From an uncultured Thiotrichaceae bacterium (GTDB lineage Bacteria; Pseudomonadota; Gammaproteobacteria; Thiotrichales; Thiotrichaceae), in the NCBI GenBank assembly GCA_937925855.1, contig CALAMO010000033.1, forward strand, positions 1-52,809: a stretch of 52,809 nucleotides of DNA, written 5' to 3'. The translations under genes and the position numbers were made by a program. The notes under the pieces are model-generated. The model saw only the letters and a program-made list of their open reading frames with translations. It ran no database searches and was not told the origin of the DNA. How positions within the stretch are numbered: the first letter of the stretch is position 1; each line of letters opens with the position of its first letter. Positions 24,232-32,955 of this stretch are shown here, piece by piece.

Positions 24232-24651
24232 ATGTCTAAAAAAACAGCCTTCGATCCGAATAATCCCTGCCTGTTTTGCCATCCCAAGCCGCACGAAATC
24301 ATTGCGGAAAATGCACATGCGCTACTGATTGCCGACACCTATCCGGTCAGCCCTGGTCACTGTTTGGTCATCCCCAAGCGCCATATTAAAACCTACTTTG
24401 AGTGCACAGAAGCAGAGAACAACGATTTTCGTGCCTTAGTGCTGCGCGCCAAACAGTACGTGGAAACTCATTATGAACCGGATGGTTATAACATCGGCTG
24501 CAATAATGAATTAGCCGCTGGGCAAAGCGTATTTCATCTCCATATCCATATTATTCCGCGTTACGCGGGTGACGTTGACAACCCCAAAGGCGGGGTGCGC
24601 TGGGTGGTGCCGCAGAAATCACAGTATCGGCCCAGCGCCCGTTCAGAATAA
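24232..24651 (+). CDS. HIT-family nucleotide-binding protein
   Basis: A 139-residue histidine-triad protein. It has the N-terminal CLFC pair typical of HIT proteins that bind zinc, the segment DTYPVSPGHCLVIPKRH, and the active-site triad HLHIHIIPR near the C-terminus. The middle His acts as nucleophile on nucleotide phosphoramidates or dinucleoside polyphosphates. The frame extends 7 codons upstream to a GTG at 24211 overlapping the previous stop, which could be the true coupled start; the ATG at 24232 gives a more typical N-terminus. It lies between an NTF2-like gene and an amidinotransferase gene. Confidence 0.9.
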   Translation: MSKKTAFDPNNPCLFCHPKPHEIIAENAHALLIADTYPVSPGHCLVIPKRHIKTYFECTEAENNDFRALVLRAKQYVETHYEPDGYNIGCNNELAAGQSVFHLHIHIIPRYAGDVDNPKGGVRWVVPQKSQYRPSARSE

Positions 24652-24721
24652 TGTTTTAATTTAAGGCTAGAGTCGATTATATTAAGCCAGCGCGAAAAAT
24701 CATTGAATCTGAGGTGAGTCT

Positions 24722-25852
24722 ATGTCGACAACTGTAGTAAATTCCTGGAATGAGTTTGATCCGCTTAAGCATGTCATTGTAGGCAGAGCTGATCACACCT
24801 GTATTCCGCCCAACGAACCGGCGACCGAGGCAAAGGTGCCGGAAGACAGCGACATGCGGGGCATGTGGGGGCCACGCCCATTGGAAACCGTTGAGAAGGC
24901 GAATATTCAGCTTGATAATCTGGTCAAAATTCTTACTGATCGTGGAATTAAGGTTGACCGGCCAACGCCGATTCAGTGGAATCAAGCCGTTAACACGCCC
25001 GATTTTGCGACGGGGACGCAATTCGGCTGCATGCCACCGCGCGATGTGTTGTTGACGATTGGCAGTGAGATCCTCAGCGCGCCGATGTCATTCCGCTGTC
25101 GTTACTTCGAGTACTTGGCGTATCACGATCTGATGCAGCGCTATTTTGATGAAGATCCGAATTTTCGCTGGGAACAGGCACCGCGCCCCAGATTATCTGA
25201 GCAGTCGTACAAGGCGGGATATTTCGACGATATCACCATCGAAGATCGCTTGCAGCGTACGGCGGCGCTTGATTTTGTCACCACTGAGCATGAGCCGCTA
25301 TTTGATGCGGCGGATGTGTGTCGTTTAGGTAAAGATTTATTTTGCCAGCACGGTCTGACCACGAACCGTCGCGCGATGGAATGGTTGCAGCGCCATTTCC
25401 CTGAGCATCGGGTGCATGCGGTGAATTTCCCCGGCGACCCCTATCCGATTCATATTGATGCGACTTTTGTGCCGCTGCGCCCAGGGTTGATTATCAATAA
25501 CCCGAATCGCCGTTTGCCCGCCGCCCAGCGTAAGATTTTTGAAGCCAATGATTGGGAAATTATTGATGCGGCATCGCCGGCTAACGATGAGCCGCCACCG
25601 CTGTGTTATTCCAGCGTTTGGCTATCAATGAACTGCTTGGTGCTTGATCACAAGACGGTGATTGTAGAGGCGAGCGAAGTTCACCAAATGGAACAAATGG
25701 ATCAGTTAGGTATGGAAGTGATACCGATTGAGTTTCGGGATGCTTATCCGTTTGGCGGTGGCCTGCACTGTGCGACAGCTGATGTTTATCGTGAAGGTCA
25801 GTGCGAAGATTATTTCCCCAAGCAGGTTCCGGGTACTCAGCTGCGGGCCTAA
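24722..25852 (+). CDS. L-arginine:glycine amidinotransferase family protein (GATM-like)
   Basis: A 376-residue guanidine-modifying enzyme. Residues of the catalytic triad are in place: Asp in EPLFDAADVCR, His in PIHIDATFVPLRPG and the nucleophilic Cys in GGGLHCATADVYREG. The surroundings follow animal GATM closely (SSVWLSMNCLVLD; IINNPNR). Such enzymes move the amidino group of arginine to glycine, lysine or another amine, giving ornithine and a guanidino compound. Bacterial relatives serve in toxin or osmolyte synthesis (CyrA, SxtG, AmtA). No methyltransferase or toxin gene is adjacent. GAGGTGAG precedes the ATG, and a strong terminator follows. The acceptor amine is unknown. Confidence 0.88.
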   Translation: MSTTVVNSWNEFDPLKHVIVGRADHTCIPPNEPATEAKVPEDSDMRGMWGPRPLETVEKANIQLDNLVKILTDRGIKVDRPTPIQWNQAVNTPDFATGTQFGCMPPRDVLLTIGSEILSAPMSFRCRYFEYLAYHDLMQRYFDEDPNFRWEQAPRPRLSEQSYKAGYFDDITIEDRLQRTAALDFVTTEHEPLFDAADVCRLGKDLFCQHGLTTNRRAMEWLQRHFPEHRVHAVNFPGDPYPIHIDATFVPLRPGLIINNPNRRLPAAQRKIFEANDWEIIDAASPANDEPPPLCYSSVWLSMNCLVLDHKTVIVEASEVHQMEQMDQLGMEVIPIEFRDAYPFGGGLHCATADVYREGQCEDYFPKQVPGTQLRA

Positions 25853-25908
25853 GCAATTAAAACAGCCCATGTCTGTGGCGTGGCGTTAGATTTAGCGCTG
25901 CGCCACGG

Positions 25909-25944
25909 GCAGTGCCTTAACGTTATTCAAGCGCACTGCTTTTT
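25909..25944 (+). terminator. Rho-independent terminator after the amidinotransferase gene
   Basis: Arms GCAGTGC and GCACTGC plus CTT/AAG inner pairs (one bulged base) are followed by TTTTT. It lies between convergent genes and clearly serves the rightward one. Confidence 0.8.
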
Positions 25945-25977
25945 AGAACCTGGCTAGGATAGCGACCTCAAGTGCTA

Positions 25978-28900
25978 CTAGGCTGTTCCCGCCGGTAATA
26001 AGTGCCGCAGCATCGACACGATGCGTCCTACTAGGCCCTTAATATCCTCTAAGATTAGATATAAACTGGGAATGAGTAGCAGGGTAATAAAAGTCGCGAA
26101 TAAAATTCCAAAGCCCAGCGATACCGCCATCGGAATAAGAAATTGGGCCTGCGTGCTTTTTTCCAGAATCAGCGGGGTCAACCCAGCGAACGTTGTCAGT
26201 GAAGTCAGCAGAATAGGGCGAAAACGCGCGCCACCAGCGAAGCGCACCGCCTTCACCAGCGACATACCGTCTAGTAGGCGTTTATTGGTGTAATCCACTA
26301 GCACCAAGGAGTCATTCACCACCACGCCCACCAGGGCAAGTATACCCATAATGCTACTGATACTCAGGTCGATGCCCATAATCATGTGTCCGCCCAGCGC
26401 GCCGATAATACTAAACGGAATCACAATCATCACCATAATGGGCTGAGTGTAAGACTGTAGCGGAATCGCCAGCAATACATAGATCATTAAGAGCGCAATC
26501 CCAAAACCCATCAGCAGACTGCTCTGAAATTCTTTTTGTTCGCGCTGTTCGCCTTCGGGGTCAAAGCGAATGTCGGGGTATGCGCGCAGCATTTCATTCA
26601 CCCAGGTCGTCATTTCCGTGTTGATGGCACCGGCGTCTGCCTTATCTTTATCAAGGTCAGCGGTAATGTTAATAATCCGTTTTCGATCCACCCGTGAGAT
26701 GGTGGTGGTGCCTTGTCCAACGTTAACCTCGGCCATGCTGGACAGGGGAATGCGTTCACCGCTGGGGGTGCGAATCTTAAGATTCTGCAGGTCAGCCAGC
26801 GAATAACGTTCCTCCTGTGGGAAACGCACCATCACTTTTACCTCAGACTGGTTGCGTTGAATGGTTTGTGCCTGCGCGCCAAAAATGGCATTGCGCACCT
26901 GAGTGCCAAGCTGCTGCATATTCAGGCCAAGCTGTTCTGCTTCAGGTTTAATTCTAAGCTGCACTTCGGTTTTACCGTCTTCGAAGCTATTCTTAATATC
27001 AAATAGTCCGTCAAACTCCGAAAGTTTTTGTTTGATTTTCTCACCGGCTTCATTCAAGCGCTCAAAATTAGCGCCGGTGAGCTGAATATTGATTGGCTCA
27101 CCGCCACGGCCGATTTCTGAGCGAAAACTGAGTTCTTTGGCACCGGGAATGTCACCAATCATACCCTGCCACTGGCGCACTAGCTGGCGAGTGCCGATCT
27201 CGCTTTGGCGCAGTTCGGGCTGTAAGACCTGAAAGGATACGCGCGCCACATGAGATTGGCCGCTGCTATCACCGCGTGGGCTAGAGCTGGTGCTGCCGAT
27301 AGTGACCAGGATATGTTCAATCACCGGGTCGCCGTTGGGTTCTCGATAGCGCTGTTGCAGGGCTTCTGCCATGTCATTCATGCGTTCCGCATGGCGTGTG
27401 GTGACTTCAATCGGCGTGCCTTCTGGCATCAGCAGGGTGCCGGAGACAAATTCACTTTCAATCCGTGGGAAGAAGACATAGCGGTAACGCCCGCTAGCAA
27501 CTAACGCAATACTCAATGCTAACAGCACAATAAATATCGTGAGCGTGGCATAGCGCCAGTGTAGGGTAAATTCCAAAAATGGACGGTGGACGTGCTCGAC
27601 GTATTTTTCTAGCCCATGTGAAATGTTCTGTTGGAGAATGCCAAATAAACCCATATTGCGGCGCTCGCGCTTTTTCATATGGCGCAGGTGTGCGGGCAGG
27701 ATGAACTTTGATTCAATCAGTGAAAATAACAGCACCGGAATGACAATGAGTGGAATTTGCATGAAAATAGGTGCGCGCGCGCCGTCTAGCAGCAGCAGCG
27801 GCATGAACGCGGCCACAGTAGTCAGCACGCCAAATGTGACCGGCACCGAGATCTCCTGTGTGCCTTCAATAGCAGCGCGGACTGGGTCATTATGCCGCCG
27901 CATGTGGGTGTAGACATTTTCTCCGGTCACAATGGCATCATCCACCACAATACCCAGCACCAGGATAAAGGCGAACATGCTGATAATGTTCATGGTCACC
28001 CCTAATTCCGGCATCAGCAGAAAAGCACCGAGGAAGCTGATCGGGATGCCGAGACTGACCCAGAACGCGAGGCTGGGGCGCAGGAATAAAGCCAGCAGCA
28101 GTAGCACGAGGCCGATACCCTGAGTCGCGCTTTTAACGAGTGTATTGAGGCGCGCCTTAACGATTTTAGAGCCGTCGCGCCAGTAACTCAGTTCAATCCC
28201 AGTCGGCAGGCTTTCTTGGCGCTCGACCAGATAATCTTTAACCGTTTCAGCCAGCGTAATCGCATTTTGATCACCGACGCGGTAAACATTGATGAAAGCG
28301 GCGGGGCGGCCATCAAAGCGGCTATACAAGGGGTCTTCATTAAAGCCATCGACAATGGTCGCAATGTCGCCGAGGCGAATGCGGGTGCCGTTGCTGCGGC
28401 TGATAATACTGATATTCGCAAACTCGTCTTTGCGGTAGGCCTGGCCGAGCGCCCGCACCAAAATTTCACCCCCGCTGGTCTTAATGCTACCCCCTGGAAT
28501 ATCGCGCGACGAGCTGCGGATAGCGTTGGCGACATTGTCCAACGTCAAACCGTACTGTTCCAAAATAGCCTGGGGCGCGATAATGTTGATTTCCCACGGG
28601 CGCACGCCGCCCATGCCGACCTGAGTAATGTCTGGCAAATTACGGATTTCATCCAGAATCATTTCAGTCGTCGTCCGCAGTTGAGCCTCGTCATTGCCCT
28701 CAACGGCGACCACAACCGTGATCACATCGCGCGAGCGGATTTGCTGTTCAACCACCGGACGTTCACTGTCTTCCGGCAGGCCACCGACACCATCAATGCG
28801 GGTTTTAACCTCATTCAGTACCTTGGTAACATCATAGCCATCGCGGATTTCCAGCCGCATGCGCGCTGAGCCCTCATTGGCATTACCGTACATTTTTTCG

Positions 28901-29136
28901 ATGCCGGGCAGGTCGCTGATCGCATCCTCTAAGCGCAGCACAATCCCCTGTTCTACCTCAGAGGGTGTGGCACCGGGGTAAGCCACGGAAACGTTGACCA
29001 CATCACGCGCAAATTCAGGAAACACCTCCAGCGGAATTTTTTTCAGTAGCGCATAGCTGCCAAACAGAATAATGGCTGCCATCATAATATTGGCCGCTAC
29101 CGGGTTGCGCACAAACCATGCAATCATGGCATGCAT
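25978..29136 (-). CDS. RND-family efflux pump inner-membrane subunit (HAE1/AcrB type)
   Basis: A 1052-residue transporter with twelve membrane helices and two large periplasmic loops in the RND order. The start WFVRNPVAANIMMAAIILFG and the helix-4 motif GIVVDDAIVTGENVY with the two proton-relay Asp residues are diagnostic; the second half repeats the pattern (ALVGVVVNDSLVLVDYTNK). It belongs to the hydrophobe/amphiphile exporter branch but is divergent from AcrB. It starts 2 bases after the adaptor stop, so adaptor and pump are one operon. No TolC-type outer-membrane gene is adjacent. The substrate is unknown. Confidence 0.92.
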   Translation of the reverse strand: MHAMIAWFVRNPVAANIMMAAIILFGSYALLKKIPLEVFPEFARDVVNVSVAYPGATPSEVEQGIVLRLEDAISDLPGIEKMYGNANEGSARMRLEIRDGYDVTKVLNEVKTRIDGVGGLPEDSERPVVEQQIRSRDVITVVVAVEGNDEAQLRTTTEMILDEIRNLPDITQVGMGGVRPWEINIIAPQAILEQYGLTLDNVANAIRSSSRDIPGGSIKTSGGEILVRALGQAYRKDEFANISIISRSNGTRIRLGDIATIVDGFNEDPLYSRFDGRPAAFINVYRVGDQNAITLAETVKDYLVERQESLPTGIELSYWRDGSKIVKARLNTLVKSATQGIGLVLLLLALFLRPSLAFWVSLGIPISFLGAFLLMPELGVTMNIISMFAFILVLGIVVDDAIVTGENVYTHMRRHNDPVRAAIEGTQEISVPVTFGVLTTVAAFMPLLLLDGARAPIFMQIPLIVIPVLLFSLIESKFILPAHLRHMKKRERRNMGLFGILQQNISHGLEKYVEHVHRPFLEFTLHWRYATLTIFIVLLALSIALVASGRYRYVFFPRIESEFVSGTLLMPEGTPIEVTTRHAERMNDMAEALQQRYREPNGDPVIEHILVTIGSTSSSPRGDSSGQSHVARVSFQVLQPELRQSEIGTRQLVRQWQGMIGDIPGAKELSFRSEIGRGGEPINIQLTGANFERLNEAGEKIKQKLSEFDGLFDIKNSFEDGKTEVQLRIKPEAEQLGLNMQQLGTQVRNAIFGAQAQTIQRNQSEVKVMVRFPQEERYSLADLQNLKIRTPSGERIPLSSMAEVNVGQGTTTISRVDRKRIINITADLDKDKADAGAINTEMTTWVNEMLRAYPDIRFDPEGEQREQKEFQSSLLMGFGIALLMIYVLLAIPLQSYTQPIMVMIVIPFSIIGALGGHMIMGIDLSISSIMGILALVGVVVNDSLVLVDYTNKRLLDGMSLVKAVRFAGGARFRPILLTSLTTFAGLTPLILEKSTQAQFLIPMAVSLGFGILFATFITLLLIPSLYLILEDIKGLVGRIVSMLRHLLPAGTA

Positions 29137-29138
29137 AA

Positions 29139-31118
29139 TTAACTCCCCTCTGCTGGTTGACGGCTGCGCTCAGCACCGCCTTGTTGCGGTTTGCCCTGGC
29201 CGGTACCGTCGCCGCGTTTACCGTTGCGCTGACCTTCAGCCTGACCTCCACCCTCGCCACGCTTACCGCTGCGCTGACCTTCAGCTTGGCCTTTACCCTC
29301 GCCGTGCTTACCGCTGCGCTGGCCATCTGGTTTGCCACCGCGCGCTTGGCCGTCTGCGGGGCGTCCGTTAGCGTTAGCACCGGGTCGACCTGGCTTTTTC
29401 TTTTGGCCCGGTAAGGCTACCTTCATGCCCTCAGTCGCCTGTCCCAGTGCGGTAGTAATGACAGGATCGGACTGTAAACGCTCGCTGCTGGTGACGACTG
29501 CTTCGGTTTCGGTCGACCACACCACGGTGACTGGCACAATTCGTACGCTATTATCACGCAGTTGCAGCACATCCCGGTTTTGGCGGACTGCGCCCGGCGG
29601 CAGCACGTACACATCTTCAAAGGTACGGCCTTCGATGCTGGCATTGAGGTATTGCCCAATTTTTAGTGTGCTACTGCGGCCCGCGCGCCGTTCATAGGGG
29701 TTGTCAATGCGCGCCACTAACGTAATCTGGCGACTCTGTTCATTGAGCGAGGCGCGGGTTCCAGTGACAAAGCCTGTCCAACTTTGCTGGGTCTGGTTAA
29801 ACGGTGTGGTGAAGGTCACCACCGGTTGGGCGGTAAGCTCTAGGGTTTCTCCTGCAAACGCATCCGGCATATCCAGAAGGCCATATTGTTCTAGCGTGAG
29901 TTGCATATCGACTTCGACATAGTCTGTGGCATAGAGCACACCAAGCACCGCATTAGGCGCAACAAATTGGCCGAGATCCACACGCTGTTCCAGAATACGG
30001 CCCGCATAGGGTGCAATAATCCGCGTGCGTTCCAGATTACGCTGCTGTTGTAATAACTGCGTGCGGGTCAGTTCATTACTGGCTTCGAGCGCATTGCGGC
30101 GGCTATCAAAGGTCGCTAGCTGGCCCTCTAAATTTGCTACGGATTGACGCTGTTGGTTAACGGCCTGTTCCTGTTGCAGGACTTGTTGCTGTTGGGCCAG
30201 CACGTTCTGATCCTGCTGGATGAGCGAGGTATCCTGTTGGGTCAGCTGCTGTTCCTGCTGTAAGATTTGCTGCTGCTGTTGGAGCAGGCTTTGTTCGAGC
30301 TGTACGACCTGCTGCTGCTTCTGTGAGAGTTGCTGGCGTTTCTGTGAAACCTGCTGCTGTTGCTGGAGTGAGGCGCCACGCTGGCCGTCTAGCTGGCTAA
30401 TCGTGATGAGTTTGCGGTCACGCAGTGCTTGGAGCCGCTGGAGTTCCTGGTCTGCCAGCGCAAGATTGCGCTGTGCCAGCTTAAGATCGTTATTCGCTAG
30501 TTTGAGGTCGTTTTGGGTGAGCTTAAGATTACGCTGCGTCAGCGCATAATTCTTGCGCGCCAGCACAATATTACGTTTGATGAGTGCGGTATTTTTATCA
30601 ATCGGTGGTTTTTTGCGCTGTACATTCGCCACATTACGGCGCGTTATTTCTAGGTTTTTCTGTACGGTACGCAAATTATCGCGCGCCAGTTCTAGATTAA
30701 TTGCGATGTTTAACTCTTCCTGTTCCAGTTGGGCGAGGGCGGCTTCATTGGCGGCAATATTGCTGTTGGCAATTTTGATCGCGTCCTGGGTATTGGTGTC
30801 ATCCAGCGTTAGTAGAGTTTCGCCTGCCTCGATATAGGCACCGGGGCGGAAATTATCTGAAATTTCTACCACCCGTCCAGCCACTTCGGCGACCACGCTG
30901 CTTTGAGTGCGGGCGCGCACAATCCCGGAGCTTTTAATCGTGAGCGTGTAATCATCAGCCTTAACGTCGGTGACTTCCACCACCGGCGTGCGATCGACGG
31001 GGGGGCGTTTGCGCGGTTCTGGGCCGGTCGCCATGAGGTGTTTAAAGACTAAGTAACCCCCGACCAAAATAACCACGGGGATAATAGTTTTCAGCAAAAA
31101 CCCTAATGCTCTGAGCAT
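29139..31118 (-). CDS. RND periplasmic adaptor with giant heptad-built coiled-coil hairpin
   Basis: A 659-residue membrane-fusion protein, far above the usual 350-400. Layout: N-terminal membrane anchor (9-28), first lipoyl half (about 60-108), helical hairpin (110-367), second lipoyl half (AGRILEQRVDLGQFV, 372-386), beta-barrel and membrane-proximal domains to about 570, then an 89-residue Gly/Lys/Gln-rich tail. The hairpin has two arms of about 118 residues each, against roughly 35-45 in AcrA. Its tip is near 228-248 (LRDRKLITISQLD). The descending arm is built from xLxLxQN-like heptads, the ascending arm from Gln-rich heptads (38 Gln in residues 251-330). The tail holds three 15-residue repeats. 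It is followed immediately by the pump gene. Confidence 0.92.
   Translation of the reverse strand: MLRALGFLLKTIIPVVILVGGYLVFKHLMATGPEPRKRPPVDRTPVVEVTDVKADDYTLTIKSSGIVRARTQSSVVAEVAGRVVEISDNFRPGAYIEAGETLLTLDDTNTQDAIKIANSNIAANEAALAQLEQEELNIAINLELARDNLRTVQKNLEITRRNVANVQRKKPPIDKNTALIKRNIVLARKNYALTQRNLKLTQNDLKLANNDLKLAQRNLALADQELQRLQALRDRKLITISQLDGQRGASLQQQQQVSQKRQQLSQKQQQVVQLEQSLLQQQQQILQQEQQLTQQDTSLIQQDQNVLAQQQQVLQQEQAVNQQRQSVANLEGQLATFDSRRNALEASNELTRTQLLQQQRNLERTRIIAPYAGRILEQRVDLGQFVAPNAVLGVLYATDYVEVDMQLTLEQYGLLDMPDAFAGETLELTAQPVVTFTTPFNQTQQSWTGFVTGTRASLNEQSRQITLVARIDNPYERRAGRSSTLKIGQYLNASIEGRTFEDVYVLPPGAVRQNRDVLQLRDNSVRIVPVTVVWSTETEAVVTSSERLQSDPVITTALGQATEGMKVALPGQKKKPGRPGANANGRPADGQARGGKPDGQRSGKHGEGKGQAEGQRSGKRGEGGGQAEGQRNGKRGDGTGQGKPQQGGAERSRQPAEGS
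29190..29324 (-). repeat. Three 45-base tandem repeats in the adaptor tail
   Basis: The repeats encode GQRSGKHGEGKGQAE, GQRSGKRGEGGGQAE and GQRNGKRGDGTGQGK (residues 599-613, 614-628, 629-643). The copies are near identical at the protein level, pointing to recent tandem duplication. Confidence 0.85.
30120..30350 (-). repeat. Eleven degenerate 21-base repeats coding Gln-rich heptads
   Basis: Residues 257-333 of the adaptor divide into eleven seven-residue units such as LSQKQQQ, LLQQQQQ, ILQQEQQ, VLQQEQA and VNQQRQS, each starting with a hydrophobic residue. They form the ascending arm of the coiled-coil hairpin. Confidence 0.8.
30444..30695 (-). repeat. 21-base repeats coding the descending heptads of the adaptor
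   Basis: Residues 142-225 contain heptads LELARDN, LRTVQKN, LEITRRN and then IVLARKN, YALTQRN, LKLTQND, LKLANND, LKLAQRN, LALADQE without interruption from residue 184. The DNA shows matching 21-base degenerate repeats. Confidence 0.8.
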
Positions 31119-31255
31119 ATTCGTCTCATTATTAATATTGTTACGGTGCTATTTAGTCTATAGCTAAACGCTTAAGTTTAAAGAATCATTGTGCAAAAAA
31201 AGTGGATATTGTCGTGCGGTGAAGCAGTGCGGCGCTCGGTGACGCAGGCACTGAC

Positions 31256-31284
31256 AAAAAAGGCGCAGCAAATGCTGCGCCTTT
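31256..31284 (-). terminator. Rho-independent terminator after the triheme cytochrome gene
   Basis: Read leftwards, a perfect 12-base stem (AAAGGCGCAGCA / TGCTGCGCCTTT) is followed by a run of T. It lies between the cytochrome stop and the adaptor gene and separates the two transcripts. Confidence 0.9.
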
Positions 31285-31330
31285 GATTAAACCTCCCAAA
31301 TGGTAAAGCAGATTTAGTGTTGTGGCGATT

Positions 31331-32755
31331 TTACTTAATCTGCTGCACCATCCAGTCAACCGCTGCTTTAATCTCATCATCAGACAGTGCGGGATTACCG
31401 CCTTTAGCAGGCATAATACCTTTGCCGTTGATCGAGTTAGCGTATAGCGCATCCATACCCGCCGCCATGCGTGCTTCCCAGGCAGTCGCCTTGCCTAAGG
31501 CCGGCGCTTGGGCTATGCCCATGTCGTGGCAGGAAAAACAGATGCCACGATAAACTTTCTCGCCATCGATGCCTGCCCAAGTGGGTGCGGCAGCCGTGCT
31601 TTCTGTACTGTCAGTCGCGGCGGTTTGCTCGGGCTTGTCTGCCTCAGCTTCGGCTTCAGGAGCGGCTTGCTCAGGCTTGGCTTCTTCAGCTGTCGTCTCC
31701 TGTGCAGGTTTATCTGCTGCTGCAGAAGTATTTGGTGCTATCTCCCCGGCGTCGGCGGCAGTATTGACGCCCGCTGTATCCAACATATAATCAACGGCTG
31801 CTTTAACTTGAGCTGGGCTCAAACCAGGATGGCCGCCTAGGGCAGGCTTGGTATTAGTGCCGTTGCCGTCAATCGCAGTGGCATACAAGGCATCGATTCC
31901 ACGGGCGATGCGTGTATTCCATGCCGCTTTATCGCTCAATGTTGGGCTGCCGAAAATGCCGACGTCATGGCAGGTGAAACACGTCGTGTCATAAATCTGT
32001 TTGCCGATTGAACTTGCGCCGCTGCTTGGTATTGCAGCGTTTGTGGCGTCAGTGGCGGCGACGGCTGCCGCACCAGCGGCGGCGCTCACGCTGTTTTGCG
32101 CGGCTTCAGCGGCGGCTTTAGCTTCAGCGGCCGAAGCTTGTGCCGCTTCGGCGGCGGCTGTCGCCTGAGCGACGGCGGCTTTAATTTCTTCCATCACTGC
32201 AGGATCAACCGCCGCGACTTTGGCCTCAGCGGCGTCTTCAGCCGGTGCATCCGGGTCGTAACCCGATTCTGCCAGCATATAAGCCACCGCATTTTTCATC
32301 TCTTCATCGGTGATGGCCGGATTGCCGCCGCGCGCGGGCATATTATTGATGCCGTTGATGGCTGAAGTGGTGAGGCCGTCTAAGCCTTTATGAATGCGCT
32401 GATCCCACGCGCCTGCTTCCAGCTTAGGTGCTGCCATGACTCCGGCAGCGTGACAGGCCATACAGGCCGCTTGATACACCGCCGCACCGTCGCGTGCCGG
32501 GCCAAGCTCGGCCACTTTTTCAGCGACTGCCAGGGTTTCAATCGGCTTAATTTTTTCTTCTGCGGCTGCGCCGGGGTTTTCTACCGCCGCTCTGCGCGCT
32601 TCTACCGCTACTTGCTGGGCGGCTTTGGCGTCGCTAATTTCTTGTTCTGATGGGGCAGTACAGGCATCCAGTATAGCAGCCAGCACAACGCCCCCAATGG
32701 CAATGCCGGCATAGGTTTTGTATTGAGCGAAAATAGCGTCAGTATCAGAAGCCAC
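31331..32755 (-). CDS. Membrane-anchored triheme cytochrome c (cytochrome c5-like repeats)
   Basis: A 474-residue protein from a GTG at 32755 with GGAGG eight bases upstream; an ATG at 32803 lacks such a site. One N-terminal hydrophobic segment (about 15-31) anchors it. Three class I cytochrome c domains follow, with haem sites CMACH (98-102), CFTCH (259-263) and CFSCH (406-410). Domains 1 and 3 end with the axial-Met motif MPARGG/MPAKGG (Met139, Met448). The middle domain has KPALGG, Lys303 in place of Met. Linkers are Ala-rich helical (about 184-245) and Ala/Glu/Pro-rich (about 338-392). It probably passes electrons in the periplasm between a membrane complex and a terminal acceptor. The partner is unknown. 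Confidence 0.88.
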   Translation of the reverse strand: MASDTDAIFAQYKTYAGIAIGGVVLAAILDACTAPSEQEISDAKAAQQVAVEARRAAVENPGAAAEEKIKPIETLAVAEKVAELGPARDGAAVYQAACMACHAAGVMAAPKLEAGAWDQRIHKGLDGLTTSAINGINNMPARGGNPAITDEEMKNAVAYMLAESGYDPDAPAEDAAEAKVAAVDPAVMEEIKAAVAQATAAAEAAQASAAEAKAAAEAAQNSVSAAAGAAAVAATDATNAAIPSSGASSIGKQIYDTTCFTCHDVGIFGSPTLSDKAAWNTRIARGIDALYATAIDGNGTNTKPALGGHPGLSPAQVKAAVDYMLDTAGVNTAADAGEIAPNTSAAADKPAQETTAEEAKPEQAAPEAEAEADKPEQTAATDSTESTAAAPTWAGIDGEKVYRGICFSCHDMGIAQAPALGKATAWEARMAAGMDALYANSINGKGIMPAKGGNPALSDDEIKAAVDWMVQQIK

Positions 32756-32955
32756 AGTCTCTTCCTCCGGTCGCATGGGCGACGAGTTAGTTCGTATTAA
32801 CAATAGCCTGCTGCAAGCGACCTGTTTTCTACAAATCTGCCTGTGCAGGGGCTGTCAAAAGTAAATTCAGGGGGATTATATGGGAATAATACGCACTGCA
32901 CCAATGGGGAAAGACAAAAAGTTTTTCAGCTTTCTATTGCTAACACCCTACATTG

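Noticed and set aside
30220-30549. Open frame on the + strand coding a Cys/Ser/Trp-rich peptide
   Set aside because: It is the antisense of the Gln/Leu heptad codons of the adaptor; its odd composition comes from complementing CAG and CTG-rich repeats.
30120-30695. Short regular repeats that could suggest a CRISPR array
   Set aside because: The period is 21 bases with no spacers, and the repeats are in frame with a coding sequence as coiled-coil heptads.
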